From Cryptomeria japonica (lineage: Eukaryota > Streptophyta > Pinopsida > Cupressales > Cupressaceae): a stretch of 64,000 bases of DNA. Below, one piece after another: positions 35,947-47,013 of this stretch. How positions within the stretch are numbered: position 1 is the first letter of the stretch; each line of letters starts with the position of its first letter. Made by a program: the position numbers and the translations under genes. The DNA lies in contig NC_081405.1 of the NCBI RefSeq assembly GCF_030272615.1, forward strand, positions 469,084,008 through 469,148,007. Reading direction: 5' to 3'. The notes beneath the pieces are model-generated. The model had not been told where the DNA came from. It saw only the letters and a list, made by a program, of their open reading frames with translations, and ran no database searches.

Positions 35947-37575
35947 AACTGGCGCAACCTTTGATAAAAGATCCCTAAGAGTAAATGATGTTAAGGATAT
36001 CAATGTAAGGTTCATAAGCATGATTCTTGGATACAAGGTTACACATGCCAACATATTAAACTCTATTTCTAGCTTATGTATCAAAAGTGACTATGACATG
36101 GTAAACAACAATGCAAAAATTGATATTTGCGAATGGTTGAAAGATGAACTGATAGACATTTTGGGGAAGATAAAAGGTGATTAGAAAGGTACATTCATAT
36201 TTGGCAACCTGCTTGTATGTTTAATGTTATATATTACCAAGCAAGTTCTCGGTATTGGAAGAAAGGATTTTGGTTTTTATATACCAATAGGAAAACGGCT
36301 TCTAGACATACTCAACAACATGGGAGATAATAGAGAAAAGAATATAAATTAACATTTTCAAACACTAAAGACTATAATTAAAACTAGGATAAGGCTATCT
36401 CAAGCTATTGTTGACAAATATCAAAAGGAGATATGCTTTGTAATTAAGAAAGATGAAATCTTGATGGAGGCAGTGGTCCCAAGGACTATTTGGGTTACAG
36501 AAATGGGATATGAGGCAGATGAGAACATAATTGAAACTTATGTAAAAGCCCTCCTAGAAGCTCCTAAAGAACCAACTAAAGAAATATTTGGAAATGCGAA
36601 AACAATTGAAAGCAAAACTCAATCTTAGAAAAGAATAAAGAAAACTAAGCAAATAGTTAGAAAAGGAACAAGGTAGGCAAAAGAAATCAAGGAGGATGTA
36701 TTGAATAAAACTGGTATTAAGGAGAGTGACTTGGAAGGACTACAACCAGAAACACATCTTTCACCGATTGGTACCTCCTCTGATAGTGAAATACCAATTG
36801 AGTTCAAAAGGGTAGAGAGAGAAAGAAAACCCTCACAACACCTACTCCTACACTGAAAAGAACAAGATAAAAACAATAGGCAGTTAGGCCTCCGGCAAGA
36901 AAGTTGACACCAAAGAAGAGGAAACAAAAACAATTTGTTCCTCCACTTGACAAACTTTTGATTGAGATAACTGAAGAAGGAAAAATGTCAAACATCAGCA
37001 AGTTGTATAACACACTATCAAATGATGAAAAAGAAAGTATAGAAAATAGTGTTATTTTACACCTTGATACCTATAAGAAATTTTTGATGGAAGTTGTAGA
37101 TGATATACCCAATGACTTATATAGAAGGTTAGAAGCAAGAAGGATAGCAATTGTTGAATTGGATAAAAGGATCAAAAATAGAAAAACTACTTGCAGTTCA
37201 CCCAGTGAACTCAACACAAGAGATAGATGAATTAATAAGTGAGGAAAATCGGATAGTATTCTCAACTGGTCACCGACATGTAGCACTAATGGCAGGAAGA
37301 GTTAATGAGATATCAGAAGAAACTGTAGACAAGTGGGATATATTCTTTGTTGAAAAAGAAAAAGAAGATCTTAAGAGACCAAATACTTTTAAAGTCTATC
37401 AAAAAGAAAAGGATAAGGGGAAAGGAAAGCTAAGTGGACCTCCAAGCATAAAGGTGATAGATAACTTACCCTCACCTTCCTCTAATACTCCACCGGAAAC
37501 AGAGAGTATGGAGACAACACATGAAGATACAAATCCTGATTCAGAAGTGTTGTACACAATGAATATCAACACATA
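35947..37575 (+). pseudogene. Element B ORF2, central part
   Basis: Resumes after element C in the frame left at 12387: LTGATFDKRSLRVNDVKDIN, RFISMILGYKVTHANILNSI, then CEWLKDELIDILGKIKGD, a stop, TFIFGNLLVCLMLYITK, FVIKKDEILMEAVVPRTIWV and TEMGYEADENIIETY. A second conserved block lies at 36930-37150 (PPLDKLLIEI, LSNDEKESIENSVILHL, IPNDLYRRLEARRIAIVELDK). Element A has equivalents of each, which supports a real protein. Several stops and at least two frame changes. It ends where the solo LTR (37581) was inserted. Function unknown. Confidence 0.7.
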
Positions 37576-37580
37576 GGAAG

Positions 37581-39050
37581 TGTAGCGTAGAAATTAGGAT
37601 TCATCAAAATAAGATATATCAATCAAAACATTAAACAAGATAGCTCAATCATAAGAAAACTCATTGCAATGAACCTAATTCTAAAGCACATTCAATAGAG
37701 GTATGAAAATGAAGCATTCAAAAGAAAACATTATGCAAACCAGATTCAAGATTGAATACTCCTTCCATGCGGCTCCATTGTTGTTCTTTCCTCTTCAATA
37801 GATTTGTGGGTCTCACCTACAAGTGCTCACACAATTGAAAGCAAGAAGGCTCAAGAGTACTAGAAACGAAGGTTCGGTAGAAATTCAAAAAAAATGAAGC
37901 CATTGATTGAAGAAAATTATCCAATTTATAGAGAAATTGGAGAAATCACAAAATTGGCATGATGCAATTCAAATGGAAATTGCAAATCAATATGACAAAT
38001 TATGACAAATTATGCACTTTCCATGCACAATTTGATTGATTGACAATTTGATGACAAATTATGACACATTCTATGTCAAAATTGATTGATTGTCAATTAT
38101 GACAATTTATGACAAATTGAAATGTCATTCCCATAGAATTAGGAGATGAAATAGGAGGAATTTGAAATTAGAAATTTGAAAAATTAGAAAAATTGAAATT
38201 GATGACAAATTAGGAATTAGAAATTGAAAGAAATTAGAAATTAGGATTTAGTGAATCAATTAATAATTTTTCATTTATTAATCAATTCACAAAGAGGAAT
38301 AATTAGCCAATTAAATAGAGATTTAATTGTAATAAGAAGACCTAGGATAAATAAATAAATTATTTAATCCTAGAGGAAGAAATGACACATTAGGTTAAAT
38401 GACTAAATCATAAAACCCTAGAAGACGAATTAGAAATGCGAAAATGACAATTAGGTCTTGATTGAAGATAATTAATGTCATGACTTGATTTTGATAAATG
38501 ACCAATGCGATAAATGATTTGATTGAGAAATATGCCAATTGACATGATTTGATCCAAATTGACACAATTGAGAGATAATGATTGATAGTGAAATGATGAC
38601 AAATCGGTTGCAAAATGACAAAATCGACAAGAGGACAAGAATCGACAACAAAATGGATTGCAAGATGACAAGATCGAACATGACAACGGTCAATGACAAA
38701 TCGATCGTAAAACGACAAGATTAAAGGATTGATGATAAATCGACAAGATTGATAAGAGGACTAAACCCTAATTAGGATTAACAATGTCCAAAATGATGAC
38801 AAATGAATACGCACATTGATGCGACAGAGTAAAATTGATCAAAATCATGACTGGATAATGTTGTCGACAAGACCAAATTCGAAGACGAGATGATTGAAGA
38901 ATGTAGAAGAATGACTCAATGTTTGCAAATGATAAAGACCAAGTGCGTGACATAGGAGAAATGTTAATGCAACGCAAAAACCTAAAATGAGGCAATGCGC
39001 AAATGTTAAAGTATGACTTCGCAAGCGTTGACCATTTTTGGGTGTCTATA
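37581..39050 (-). mobile_element. Solo LTR of a gypsy-type element inside element B
   Basis: 1,470 bp between perfect GGAAG duplications (37576-37580 and 39051-39055). On the minus strand it starts TATAGACACC (TG end mutated) and ends CGCTACA. The ends resemble the LTR of element F (TGTAGACACC...TGTTACA), so it is probably a related gypsy family. Runs of TGACAAATTATGACA-like simple sequence at 37990-38130. No internal region. Confidence 0.82.
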
Positions 39051-39055
39051 GGAAG

Positions 39056-40370
39056 TAAACATTGTGGTAGATAAGGAATCAAGTGAGAAAAGAGATGTGG
39101 CAACTGAGCCACCGGTAGAAGACACATCAGTTGAGACAAATGTTAAAGATATAGTTGGAGACATTGAAATTGGGAGTGAGCAACAAACTAAAGAGACAAC
39201 AGATATAGGAAAAGCAGATAGAAATAGTGTACATAATGATGTATCTACTGAGCAACCGACAACTAATAGCAATGAAAAATCTGTTGAGACACTAACCATA
39301 GACATTTCAGGAGTAAGCACAGAGAAATCGGTAGTAAACATAGAGTCACAAATAGAAAAACTGGTAGTGGACACCACTGAAAAATAATTAGAGGCACCAT
39401 CAGAGAAACCATCAGTAGAGAGTACAGAGAAATAGGTAGAGCAATAGGATTCACAGGTACATATAGAAACAGTACCACCAGCTACAACTGAAAAACCTAA
39501 ACCTTTGGTAGTGGAAATGCAGACACAAACTAATCCTCCAGAGAAAGAGGAAATCAATGCTATTATTACCACCAGCAGATTACAAATTGTGAAGGACAGT
39601 CATTCGGAACCTCTATGACTGAATTTAGACCAACCAATGTGATAGGGGTATTGCTAGATTCAATCAAGAAAATAAAGATTCTTTGGGCCAATTAGAAGAT
39701 GATTGCACCCAAGTGTAACATAGAGAATACAGATTCTTTGGGCCAATTAGACACATTGTCTATGTACATAACCAGAAATCTTTTAACAATTGATCAAATC
39801 AATGAGGAGACATTCAAAGAGAAAATGAATAAAGAGAAGGAAAAATTCTTTGAGGAAGCAGTAAAGAAAAATAAGGAACATATGGATACCTTATTACCAG
39901 TACTAGGCAAGACAATTTTGAAATTCAAGAAACTGTACAGAGATACATGCAAAACAAACATTTTGACACAAGATATAGATAAAGAAATCAACATATCTCA
40001 AAAGGAAATCAATGATATTGCTAACAATTTAATAGGTTCATTAGATTCACTATCAGTAGTAGAACATGACAATGTGGGATTTGAAGAGAAAATAAAAAAA
40101 CTTGAAAAAGATAAGGAAAGGTTAAAGTTTAAAGCAAAAGAACTAAGTGCAGACTAAGTCCTAAATTGGATATCCTCATCTCTTTGAGAAAAGAGATTTT
40201 TGAGGCTCTCGTTCTAGGACTTAAGACACCAGAAGAGAAAATGCACTTTCTCACCGGTACAATCCAGAGGATTGAAGCAACACTAAAGGATAGTGAGAGA
40301 TTCTACAGTAGTCAGAATGCTTCTTTTGTAAACCCACCAAGGATCATAACAAGAATTACACTCAATTGAC
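39056..40370 (+). pseudogene. Element B ORF2, C-terminal part
   Basis: Continues after the solo LTR: a Thr/Glu/Val-rich stretch with degenerate STEK-V repeats (about 39250-39450), then a helical segment with INEETFKEKMNKEKEKFFEE and EEKIKKLEKDKERLKFKAKEL, ending in PEEKMHFLTGTIQRIEATL and a stop near 40367. Its make-up parallels the C-terminal helical part of element A ORF2 (LEEDTIKNAVKEYEKRR). Stops and a frame change near 40160. A 19-base duplication (TTCTTTGGGCCAATTAGA at 39677 and 39733) sits inside. No known domain. Confidence 0.62.
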
Positions 40371-40585
40371 ATTGAATGACAACCTTTGTCATTGATGCCA
40401 AAGGGTGAGTAGTAGAATATGAGAAAAAGAAATAAGGATGAGAAAAATGTATGATAGAAGAGATCATCTGCTCAGGGGGAGCACACAATTTTGACAGTTT
40501 TGGTAAGACAGTTTTGGACAACATTTTTGGATATACATTTTGGCTTTTTCTCATGAGTGTTGCCATCAATGCCAAAGGGGGAGAT
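40371..40585 (+). promoter_or_regulatory. Element B 3' untranslated region with polypurine tracts
   Basis: Purine runs at about 40397-40410, 40476-40485 (CAGGGGGAGC) and 40571-40585 (GCCAAAGGGGGAGAT); the last abuts the 3' LTR. Same arrangement as elements A, D, E and G. Confidence 0.65.
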
Positions 40586-41357
40586 TGTTGGCAAATGCAC
40601 ACTCCAATGATAAATTGTAGGTTATTGAAGGTATTGTCATTGATGGAAACCTTACAATTCTATGGCACCAACAGACACCGACACGGGCACAAACACCGGC
40701 AATGGCAGCGCCAAAGATGTTCACCGGCACCATGGCTGACAAGATTTTGTTTATTGTATTTTGTATTTAATTGTAAAATCTGTTTGTAAGCCAATCAAGT
40801 GAATTGTATTAGGACTCATATAAGTATGATATCTTGTAAGAACATTTGAAAATGAGGAATATGCGAGATAGATAATATGTGCGAATATTAAGGTAGATTA
40901 TGGAATAAGGTTTATGATTATAGCAAAAGCTTAAACTGGTACTGAACCTGGCATAGTAGATGTTGATCTGAAGCAGTACATGATATTGGATTTACTTAAT
41001 CCACTTTTGTAAGTTAGTGAGACTTCTCTTTTTGTATTTAAGCAGTGAGCTCTAGGCAGTTGGCCTTCCTGCATGCGTAGGCCACTATTGTATCAGTAAT
41101 ATTCACTTATTGGCCAGTGAGTGAATATTATGGGTCACAAATCCCATCGAGGTTTTTCCCACACTGGGTTTCCTCATTAAAAATATTGTGTTATGGTGTG
41201 CTTTCTATGTTGTGGTTATTATTCTTATCTACTGCATTAATTTTTGTTTACCGGTATACTATTTTGAGATACAATTCATTTAATAAGTTAAGAAAATCCA
41301 ATAACCGGTTAGATACTGATTCACCCCCCCCTCTCAGTATCTTTGGGAATCCTAACA
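40586..41357 (+). repeat. Element B 3' LTR
   Basis: 772 bp, pairs with 9671-10417 and is followed by CATAG (41358-41362). A 20-25 base insertion near 40676-40705 accounts for part of the length difference. Confidence 0.92.
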
Positions 41358-41362
41358 CATAG

Positions 41363-41894
41363 GTGAAAATTTAACCTCAAGGTCTTCAATCTCATTTATA
41401 GTCATTTCTCGGCCATCCCATTTAGACTTTGTTAACCAGGCAACTTCATCCTTCGTGATTGATCTTAGCACAGGAACTTCACCAGTTTCCCACAATTCGC
41501 TGATAGTATGAATACCTTCCTTTGTAAACTTATGTAGCTAATCAAGCCACATAAATTGATCATGTATTATTCTCAAGACATATCTGATATGGTCTTCTTC
41601 AAATTCATCAAGAAAGTTTAGTGCATATTGAAAACCCTTGTCGGTAACCCTTCAGAATTGATCTTTTATGACTCCTTTCTTATCACACAAAGTCCGATAC
41701 TGACTAAAGATAGCAAGATTTCCCAAATCTTCTAGTTTGCAATGAATATAGGATCAGACATCTTCCATATGTAATACACCATAGGGTACATTGGATAGGG
41801 CTCCAGTTGGATTGGTTTCCATCGACTTATGTGGATGCCTCTTGAATTTAGGTCAAGGCCTTTCAATAACATCGACAAAGTGTGGTGTATCCAT
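41363..41894 (-). pseudogene. Element A ORF2, N-terminal part (unknown protein)
   Basis: Begins at an ATG (complement of 41892-41894): MDTPHFVDVIERP, stop, PKFKRHP. Then come NPTGALSNVPYGVLHMEDV, SYIHCKLEDLGN, DEFEEDHIRYVLRIIHDQF, LHKFTKEGIHTISELWETGE and MTINEIEDLEVKFSP, running into element B. Each block has a counterpart at the same place in element B ORF2 (11903 onward), although many residues differ, so the two copies diverged long ago or belong to different subfamilies. Four stops. No domain recognised. Confidence 0.7.
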
Positions 41895-42299
41895 TGCAAG
41901 ATATCAAACACAAACTTATATTCTCAGATAAATACCTTTTCAACTTCTTCGTTGCTAGGGTTTCTGCACTTTTTAGTCTAAATTCACTTCACCAATTCTC
42001 TTCTCCACTAATCTCTTCAATCCATAATCAACCTTGCCAATGTAGTAATCAAAAGCTCTTCTTTGCTTTAGCCACTCTCCAAATTCTCTCGAGAATGCAA
42101 AGGTAACAAATGAAGCTTGTAAAACACTTTTTATTTACCTTTTACAAACCACATTAAATGTTATACTGGTTTGAACAAACCCTTAACACCATTCAACCCT
42201 AAAACATGCTACCAATTCATACAACACATCCAACTTCTAGTTTCAACTTAAAATCATTGCTCATCAAATTACATCTAAATATGCAGATTTAACTTACCG

Positions 42300-43674
42300 C
42301 ACAGTTCTTCAGGGGGTCCAAAAATGGATCTGACAATAAGCTCCCCCTAAGCTTTATAACTAGCTTAGTTTATGAGTGGGGGGTTATCCACACTTGGTGA
42401 AGAATTAGAATCTCTTGATGGTTTCTCCTCACTTTTATTTCTCCATATCTTGTTCATCTCTTCTCTGGTTTCCTCCACATCAACCTTCTTCATACCTTTC
42501 TGGTCAACAAACTAATTAATCGGTTGATTCATTCTTGCTCTGCAAAACTTTGCAAGGTGTCCCAGGTTGTGACAATGAAAACAAGCCATTCTAGATTCTC
42601 TCCAAGGTCCAGCATTGACTCTACTAGTTCTTCTCTGACAGGTCATAGAAACATGTCCAAAGTTGTGACAAATTGAACAAGTCACATTCTATCTTTAGTC
42701 CATTTCATAAGGACTAGACCAGTTTACATAAGGTCTCTACCAAGTAGGATTTCTCTGCTCAATAAAAGATCTCTACCAATCACCACCTGACCTCTGATTC
42801 ATGTAAGGTCTCTCGATGTTTTCTCCAGACCTGCACTCAATACCTCTATGCCCATACTTGTTGCAAGAGTAACAATAGACATCAAAAGTTGTAGGCTTAT
42901 ATCCTTCATAAGTATTAGACCTATAACCATCAAAAGAACTAGATCTGCTTCTACAAACATTAGTAGTATGACCTGACTTATGACTATTAAATCATACTGG
43001 TTTGTAGGGTTTCTTATTGGTGTTCTTCATTGTCTTAGGTGCAGATTTGCCTTCATGCATGATGTCCTTAGTACCAAAAGGATCTCCTTTTTCAAAGGTA
43101 GTGTATCCCAAGCCATGTGTATCTCCATTCTGCCTTCGTGACTAGATTTGTTCATGAAGCATAGTAGAGCTATTGTTGTATCTAGCTAGGATCTCATTAG
43201 CATCAACCAACTCCTTAATAAGATCTTCATTCTTCTTCATAAGAATTTCTCTAAGGGACATAGCCATGTCTAGATCAGCCTGTATTTCTTCTTTTTCTTC
43301 TTTTTCCTCATGAAGATGTGCATGCAGAGTACCAATCTCCTGATTCAGTTTAGAGATCTCATGATCCTTCTCTCTGATCTTGTATTCAATAGCTCTCTTG
43401 GCTTCTAGCTCTTGACTCATCTTGATAGTTAGGGCTTATAGCCCTCTCCTCAGATTTGACTTATCATCATTCATATTTTCCACCTCATTAGCCAATGAAT
43501 CAATGTTAGCTTCTTCAAATGAACTATTTTCACTAATTTCATACAACTGCTCAGCTAGCTCTCTCCTCTTAGCCAATGAAGCTTTATATTTGACCCTTAA
43601 CTCACCTAGGGCTTCTTTGGATTCTGCAAGTCAGTTAGAAAGCTCTCTATAACTCATATCCCCCATGATAGCCT
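42300..43674 (-). pseudogene. Element A ORF1: coiled coil plus four CCHC zinc knuckles
   Basis: Starts MGDMSYRELSN (ATG complement 43672-43674), about 40 bases after the primer site. A long coiled coil follows (EKDHEISKLNQEIGTLHAHL; MKKNEDLIKELVDANEI). Then a GDTHGLGYTTFEKGDPFG linker, matching EDTNGLGFEVGESSG of element B, and knuckles: a degenerate one (SHKSGHTTNVC), CYSCNKYGHRGIEC, CSICHNFGHVSMTC and CFHCHNLGHLAKFC. Ends VDVEETREEMNKIWRNK, like VEEVKQEFSKQWIKK in B. Predicted gag-like nucleic-acid-binding protein. Stops interrupt it. A purine-rich CTTAGGGGGAGC follows at about 42341-42352 in the spacer to ORF2. Confidence 0.75.
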
Positions 43675-43713
43675 TAAGGATCCTTCCCAAGCAGTTAAGC
43701 CTTAAAGGAATTA

Positions 43714-43728
43714 AGCTTTGATACCAAT
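43714..43728 (-). promoter_or_regulatory. Element A primer-binding site
   Basis: On the minus strand TTGGTATCAAAGC follows the LTR end by one base, the initiator-Met tRNA type. Confidence 0.82.
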
Positions 43729-44904
43729 TGATAAACTTATAAGGCATTGAGAGGGGAGGGTAAATTAGTGCAAGAAAAAACAACAACACAAATGTGATCA
43801 CCACTTTTATCAATTTGAAACTTAACAAGCATGCAAGGAAAATAACCACATAAGCTAACACCCAATAAAGCATGCAACTCATAACACAATGCTTTGTAAA
43901 TGGAAACCCAAATGGGAAAAACCACGGTGGGAATTAGTACCCACAAGATCAACAATATATAGAATAGGGATCTTACCGGTTAAGGTATTACAATTTCTCT
44001 ATTAGGAGCATACTCGGTAAAGAGTGTCTTAGCCCGGTTAGGAGCTATTACAATAAGGCCTATTAGGACCAACCCTATTAGGAGCTACCCAACAATGGGA
44101 TTTAAACAACAAAAGTTACTGTGTGACCCTATTAAGGGATTTAACCTTCGGACCTATGAGGATCCTACTGCACCCTATTAGGAGTGACCTTGTTAGAGGA
44201 TTTTATCTTGCTACAATTGTTAGAGAGCAACAAGTGACTGATCTACATATAGAACCTTTGTTCTTGATTAGATCCACTTTAGATTTGCTTCTAACACTGC
44301 CTAAACATAGATACAAAGCTTCACCTTTAACCGCACAATCAAATTTGCATTATAGATCTCATGTCTAATACATCATCACACAATATACTCCTTTTTATAA
44401 ATAGCTCTGCTAAGTCAGCTAAGAACCCTTGGAACAATTTCCTACGTTCAATGTATCTAGTCAATCTTGCACATTACACTTTACTCATGTCACCCACAAA
44501 CAACTTAACTCAAAAATAAAACATTAAGTCTACCGGTTTACCGATCTAGGTAACTCTTTCTCTATCAGGTGACCATTCTTCATGACTGACTGCTCAGAAC
44601 ATCTTAACTCGCTCCAAAATTTGAATCTATTGATGTGGTTCCAATCATAGACTCCTTCCAATGTCATGAACATATATTCCAAACCATGACACTTAACTCT
44701 TCACCGATCTTCTATTCTAATCACTTGAACATAGCTTTGTCACTGTTTACCGATTCATTGTTTAACTGCTTCCTCTACCAGTTAGGCTTTACCGGTTGTA
44801 CTAAATGGCTTATATGAATGACAAAATATAGTTACCATCAATGACAACACAATACAAGTCATCACTCAACCTATTACATCAAAATTATCATCATCAAGCC
44901 AACA
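43729..44904 (-). repeat. Element A 5' LTR
   Basis: 1,176 bp, minus strand TGTTGGCTTG...GTTTATCA; pairs with 4139-5239; followed on the plus strand by ATTTG (44905-44909). Confidence 0.9.
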
Positions 44905-44909
44905 ATTTG

Positions 44910-45243
44910 TCCTAAAGTTACATTGACTGATTCAATGCATTGTAAACAAGGTGTTAAAGAAAAAGTGAATGATTTTATTGGTAGATATAAGCATTTGTAT
45001 TATTAGATTTCTTTTCCTGTTCCTGATCAAGATATTCAAAATACTTTTATTTTTAATTTACAAAAATATATTAGGGATAAACTTCTCTTAAATGAGTTTA
45101 CTTCCTTTCCATAGTTGTGTGCAGTACTTTCCAATTATCAACTGACTGTGAGTCAATTGGAACAATCATCTCCTTCCATGGCTCTAAGTGATAAGGGTGA
45201 TAGTGCTCAACAACTGTTTGCAAATTTCAAACCAAACAAAGGA
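44910..45243 (+). pseudogene. gag of outer gypsy-like element, continuation
   Basis: After the second copy of ATTTG the capsid coding resumes (KVTLTDSMHCKQG, then IRDKLLLNEF and LCAVLSNYQLTVSQLEQ), with in-frame stops near 45003 and 45115. It is cut off again at 45243 by element E (LTR start TGTTGAAC at 45244). Together with 3786-4138 it gives about 230 codons of capsid; the zinc-finger and protease portions must lie beyond 64000. Confidence 0.7.
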
Positions 45244-46734
45244 TGTTGAACATAGAGTGCCACTGAGAGGGGGGGTAAATCAGTGGTTCCTAAACTTTTT
45301 GACTTTCAAATAAACTTTAGAATATCAGTTATTCACTTAAACACTTAACAGTCAAACCGGTTGAATAAGAAAGAAAGCCAAAGAGATCATTCACGCAAAT
45401 GTAACTCTAAACACTAGATCAATGAGGAAAACCCAATATGGGAAAAACCTCGATGAGAAAAGCTGCTGGAGACTATTGCTCCAATCCAACCTCATAGGTA
45501 AATCATTGAATTACAAAGATTTAGGGAACTAAGCTTCAACTTGGTGATGAATATTCAAATACTATTTGAATACAATTAAGGTTTATTGTTGCAAATGAAT
45601 TCTGCAACTCTTTGATCAGATAACTCACGACCAGTTGACGGTCTTTTCTCCTCCACTGAATCTCTCACTACCAGTTGTGACATTACTTTCTCTGATTCTT
45701 GGCCTCTGTTATCTTTCTTTCCCTCTCTCACATAGTCTCTCAACACATTGTGTCACACTTGGATGCTACCTCTCTGCCACAACTTGTTGGTTTGGCTCAA
45801 ATACAAAACTATAGTTATGCCAGTAGAATCCTATCACCGGTATGCTTTCTCACCTACACTACAACTTTCTTAGAACAATTTCTAAGGCTAGTGATTCTTC
45901 CCTTTCACAAACTCTCTCTTCCCTCTTCCTCTTCTCCATAGCATTCACTTGCTTTGTCTCAAGCTCTCCTCTTTTATCCCATGATTTCCCACAAGAAAGC
46001 AATTCAAACTTTAGAGCAGTTAGGGTTTCCTCTTCATGAGACCTGATCTAGCCTATCTTGGATCGATCACTTGTCCTTCAAGGATGCATGTGTACACTAT
46101 TTCCATTATCCAAAGCATATTTGCTGAAAAATAGCAATCTCGAACAAGATCTCCTACCTTGAAATCTATCGACACATAAAACACTTTATCTATTTCTTTT
46201 TTGAGGTCTTCCTGAATCAGATTTCCTTTGCATTGATCTAGGCGCCAACTACTCCCTGATAGTCCTCTTTCATTCATTCTTCCTCAAGCCACAATGGTCA
46301 GTTACAATCCCATGATTTATGGTTGTTTCATTTATATCGACAAACAGTTTCACCAACCGTGTCAATGATGGTTTTATCAACCTCTACCTATTTGCCTCCC
46401 CGGCTCTACATGGCATCACCATGGTCAATCACTCTTCTCGCTGACACATACTCAGTTCAAACTTGAACATTTAGCAAATTCATACTGGTGCACACCTTTA
46501 CCGGTAAGGCCTTCTTCTTCTGCTAATCAGTAGTGCACACTATATGGGTAACACATCTTCACCTCTAGTGGTTTGAGACAACTTGAACATTCTGCCTCTT
46601 CATCATAAACAAGTAGCTATCCTTCAAACTAGTTTATACCTTACCGATAAGCCTTTATTCTTTCTACTCACACCCATGTGAATATCCATCATGTTGGTTG
46701 ACATCAATGACAACTTAATGACAAAATGCCAAAA
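45244..46734 (-). repeat. Element E 3' LTR (copia)
   Basis: 1,491 bp. The left end TGTTGAACATAG joins the interrupted outer gag; the right end GCCAAAA (usual GCCAACA, so the LTR start is mutated) precedes a polypurine tract. It has the C-tract/GAGAGGGGGGG signature at 45263 and the GGGAAAAACC block at about 45441. The 5' LTR lies beyond 64000, so the duplication (probably AAGGA) cannot be checked. Confidence 0.7.
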
Positions 46735-47013
46735 ATCTCCCCCTTTGGCATTGATATCAACTTCTTGCAAGACACTCTATACCAGTACATTTCTCCCCCT
46801 TTGACACAATGACAAAGGGTACTGTGCACTCCCCCTTTGACAGCTATCAACTCCCCTTGAACAACATAAAGTCTTCCTAGATAAATGACACAACTCCCAA
46901 CTTGTATCAGAGGTACTCAAAAGTGCTTACTAGTAATGGTTTGGTGAAAATGTATGCTACTTGTTCGCAAGTAGGAACATAATCCATCCTTACCTCCTGT
47001 CCTTCAACCTTCT
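46735..47013 (-). pseudogene. Element E polypurine tracts and RNase H C-terminus
   Basis: Minus strand: tracts matching CCAAAGGGGGAGAT at about 46736-46750, 46794-46804 and 46829-46840, then the end of copia RNase H reading VEGQEVRMDYVPTCEQVAYI followed by FTKPLLVSTFEY (about 46915-47008). The canonical ADIFTKPL reads AYIFTKPL. Element F interrupts the coding at 47013. The rest of E lies beyond the window. Confidence 0.7.

Larger units (their letters stand above)
9671..41357 (+). mobile_element. Element B: pol-less LTR retrotransposon with copia-type ends (plus strand)
   Basis: LTRs at 9671-10417 and 40586-41357 both start TGTTGGCAAATGCACACTCC and end AATCCTAACA; the 5-bp duplication CATAG is perfect at 9666-9670 and 41358-41362. 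A primer site follows the left LTR and a polypurine tract precedes the right one. With element C and a solo LTR removed it is about 6.7 kb. It carries ORF1 and ORF2 homologous to those of element A. No protease, integrase, RT or RNase H motifs were found, so it would need pol functions in trans. Confidence 0.92.
4139..44904 (-). mobile_element. Element A: pol-less LTR retrotransposon with copia-type ends (minus strand)
   Basis: Two related terminal repeats (4139-5239 and 43729-44904) start TG and end CA and are flanked by a perfect 5-bp duplication ATTTG. Primer site and polypurine tract both point to minus-strand transcription. Removing the insertions inside it (B and a solo LTR) leaves about 7.7 kb. 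The internal part carries ORF1 (coiled coil plus zinc knuckles) and ORF2 (unknown) and no recognisable pol. Same family as element B by protein comparison, although the LTRs are not alike over most of their length. Confidence 0.9.

Noticed and set aside
36625-37013. Hydrophobic, Cys/Phe/Leu-rich minus-strand frames suggesting an envelope or membrane protein
   Set aside because: Reverse reading of the charged ORF2 of element B; no signal peptide plus transmembrane arrangement with a plausible start.
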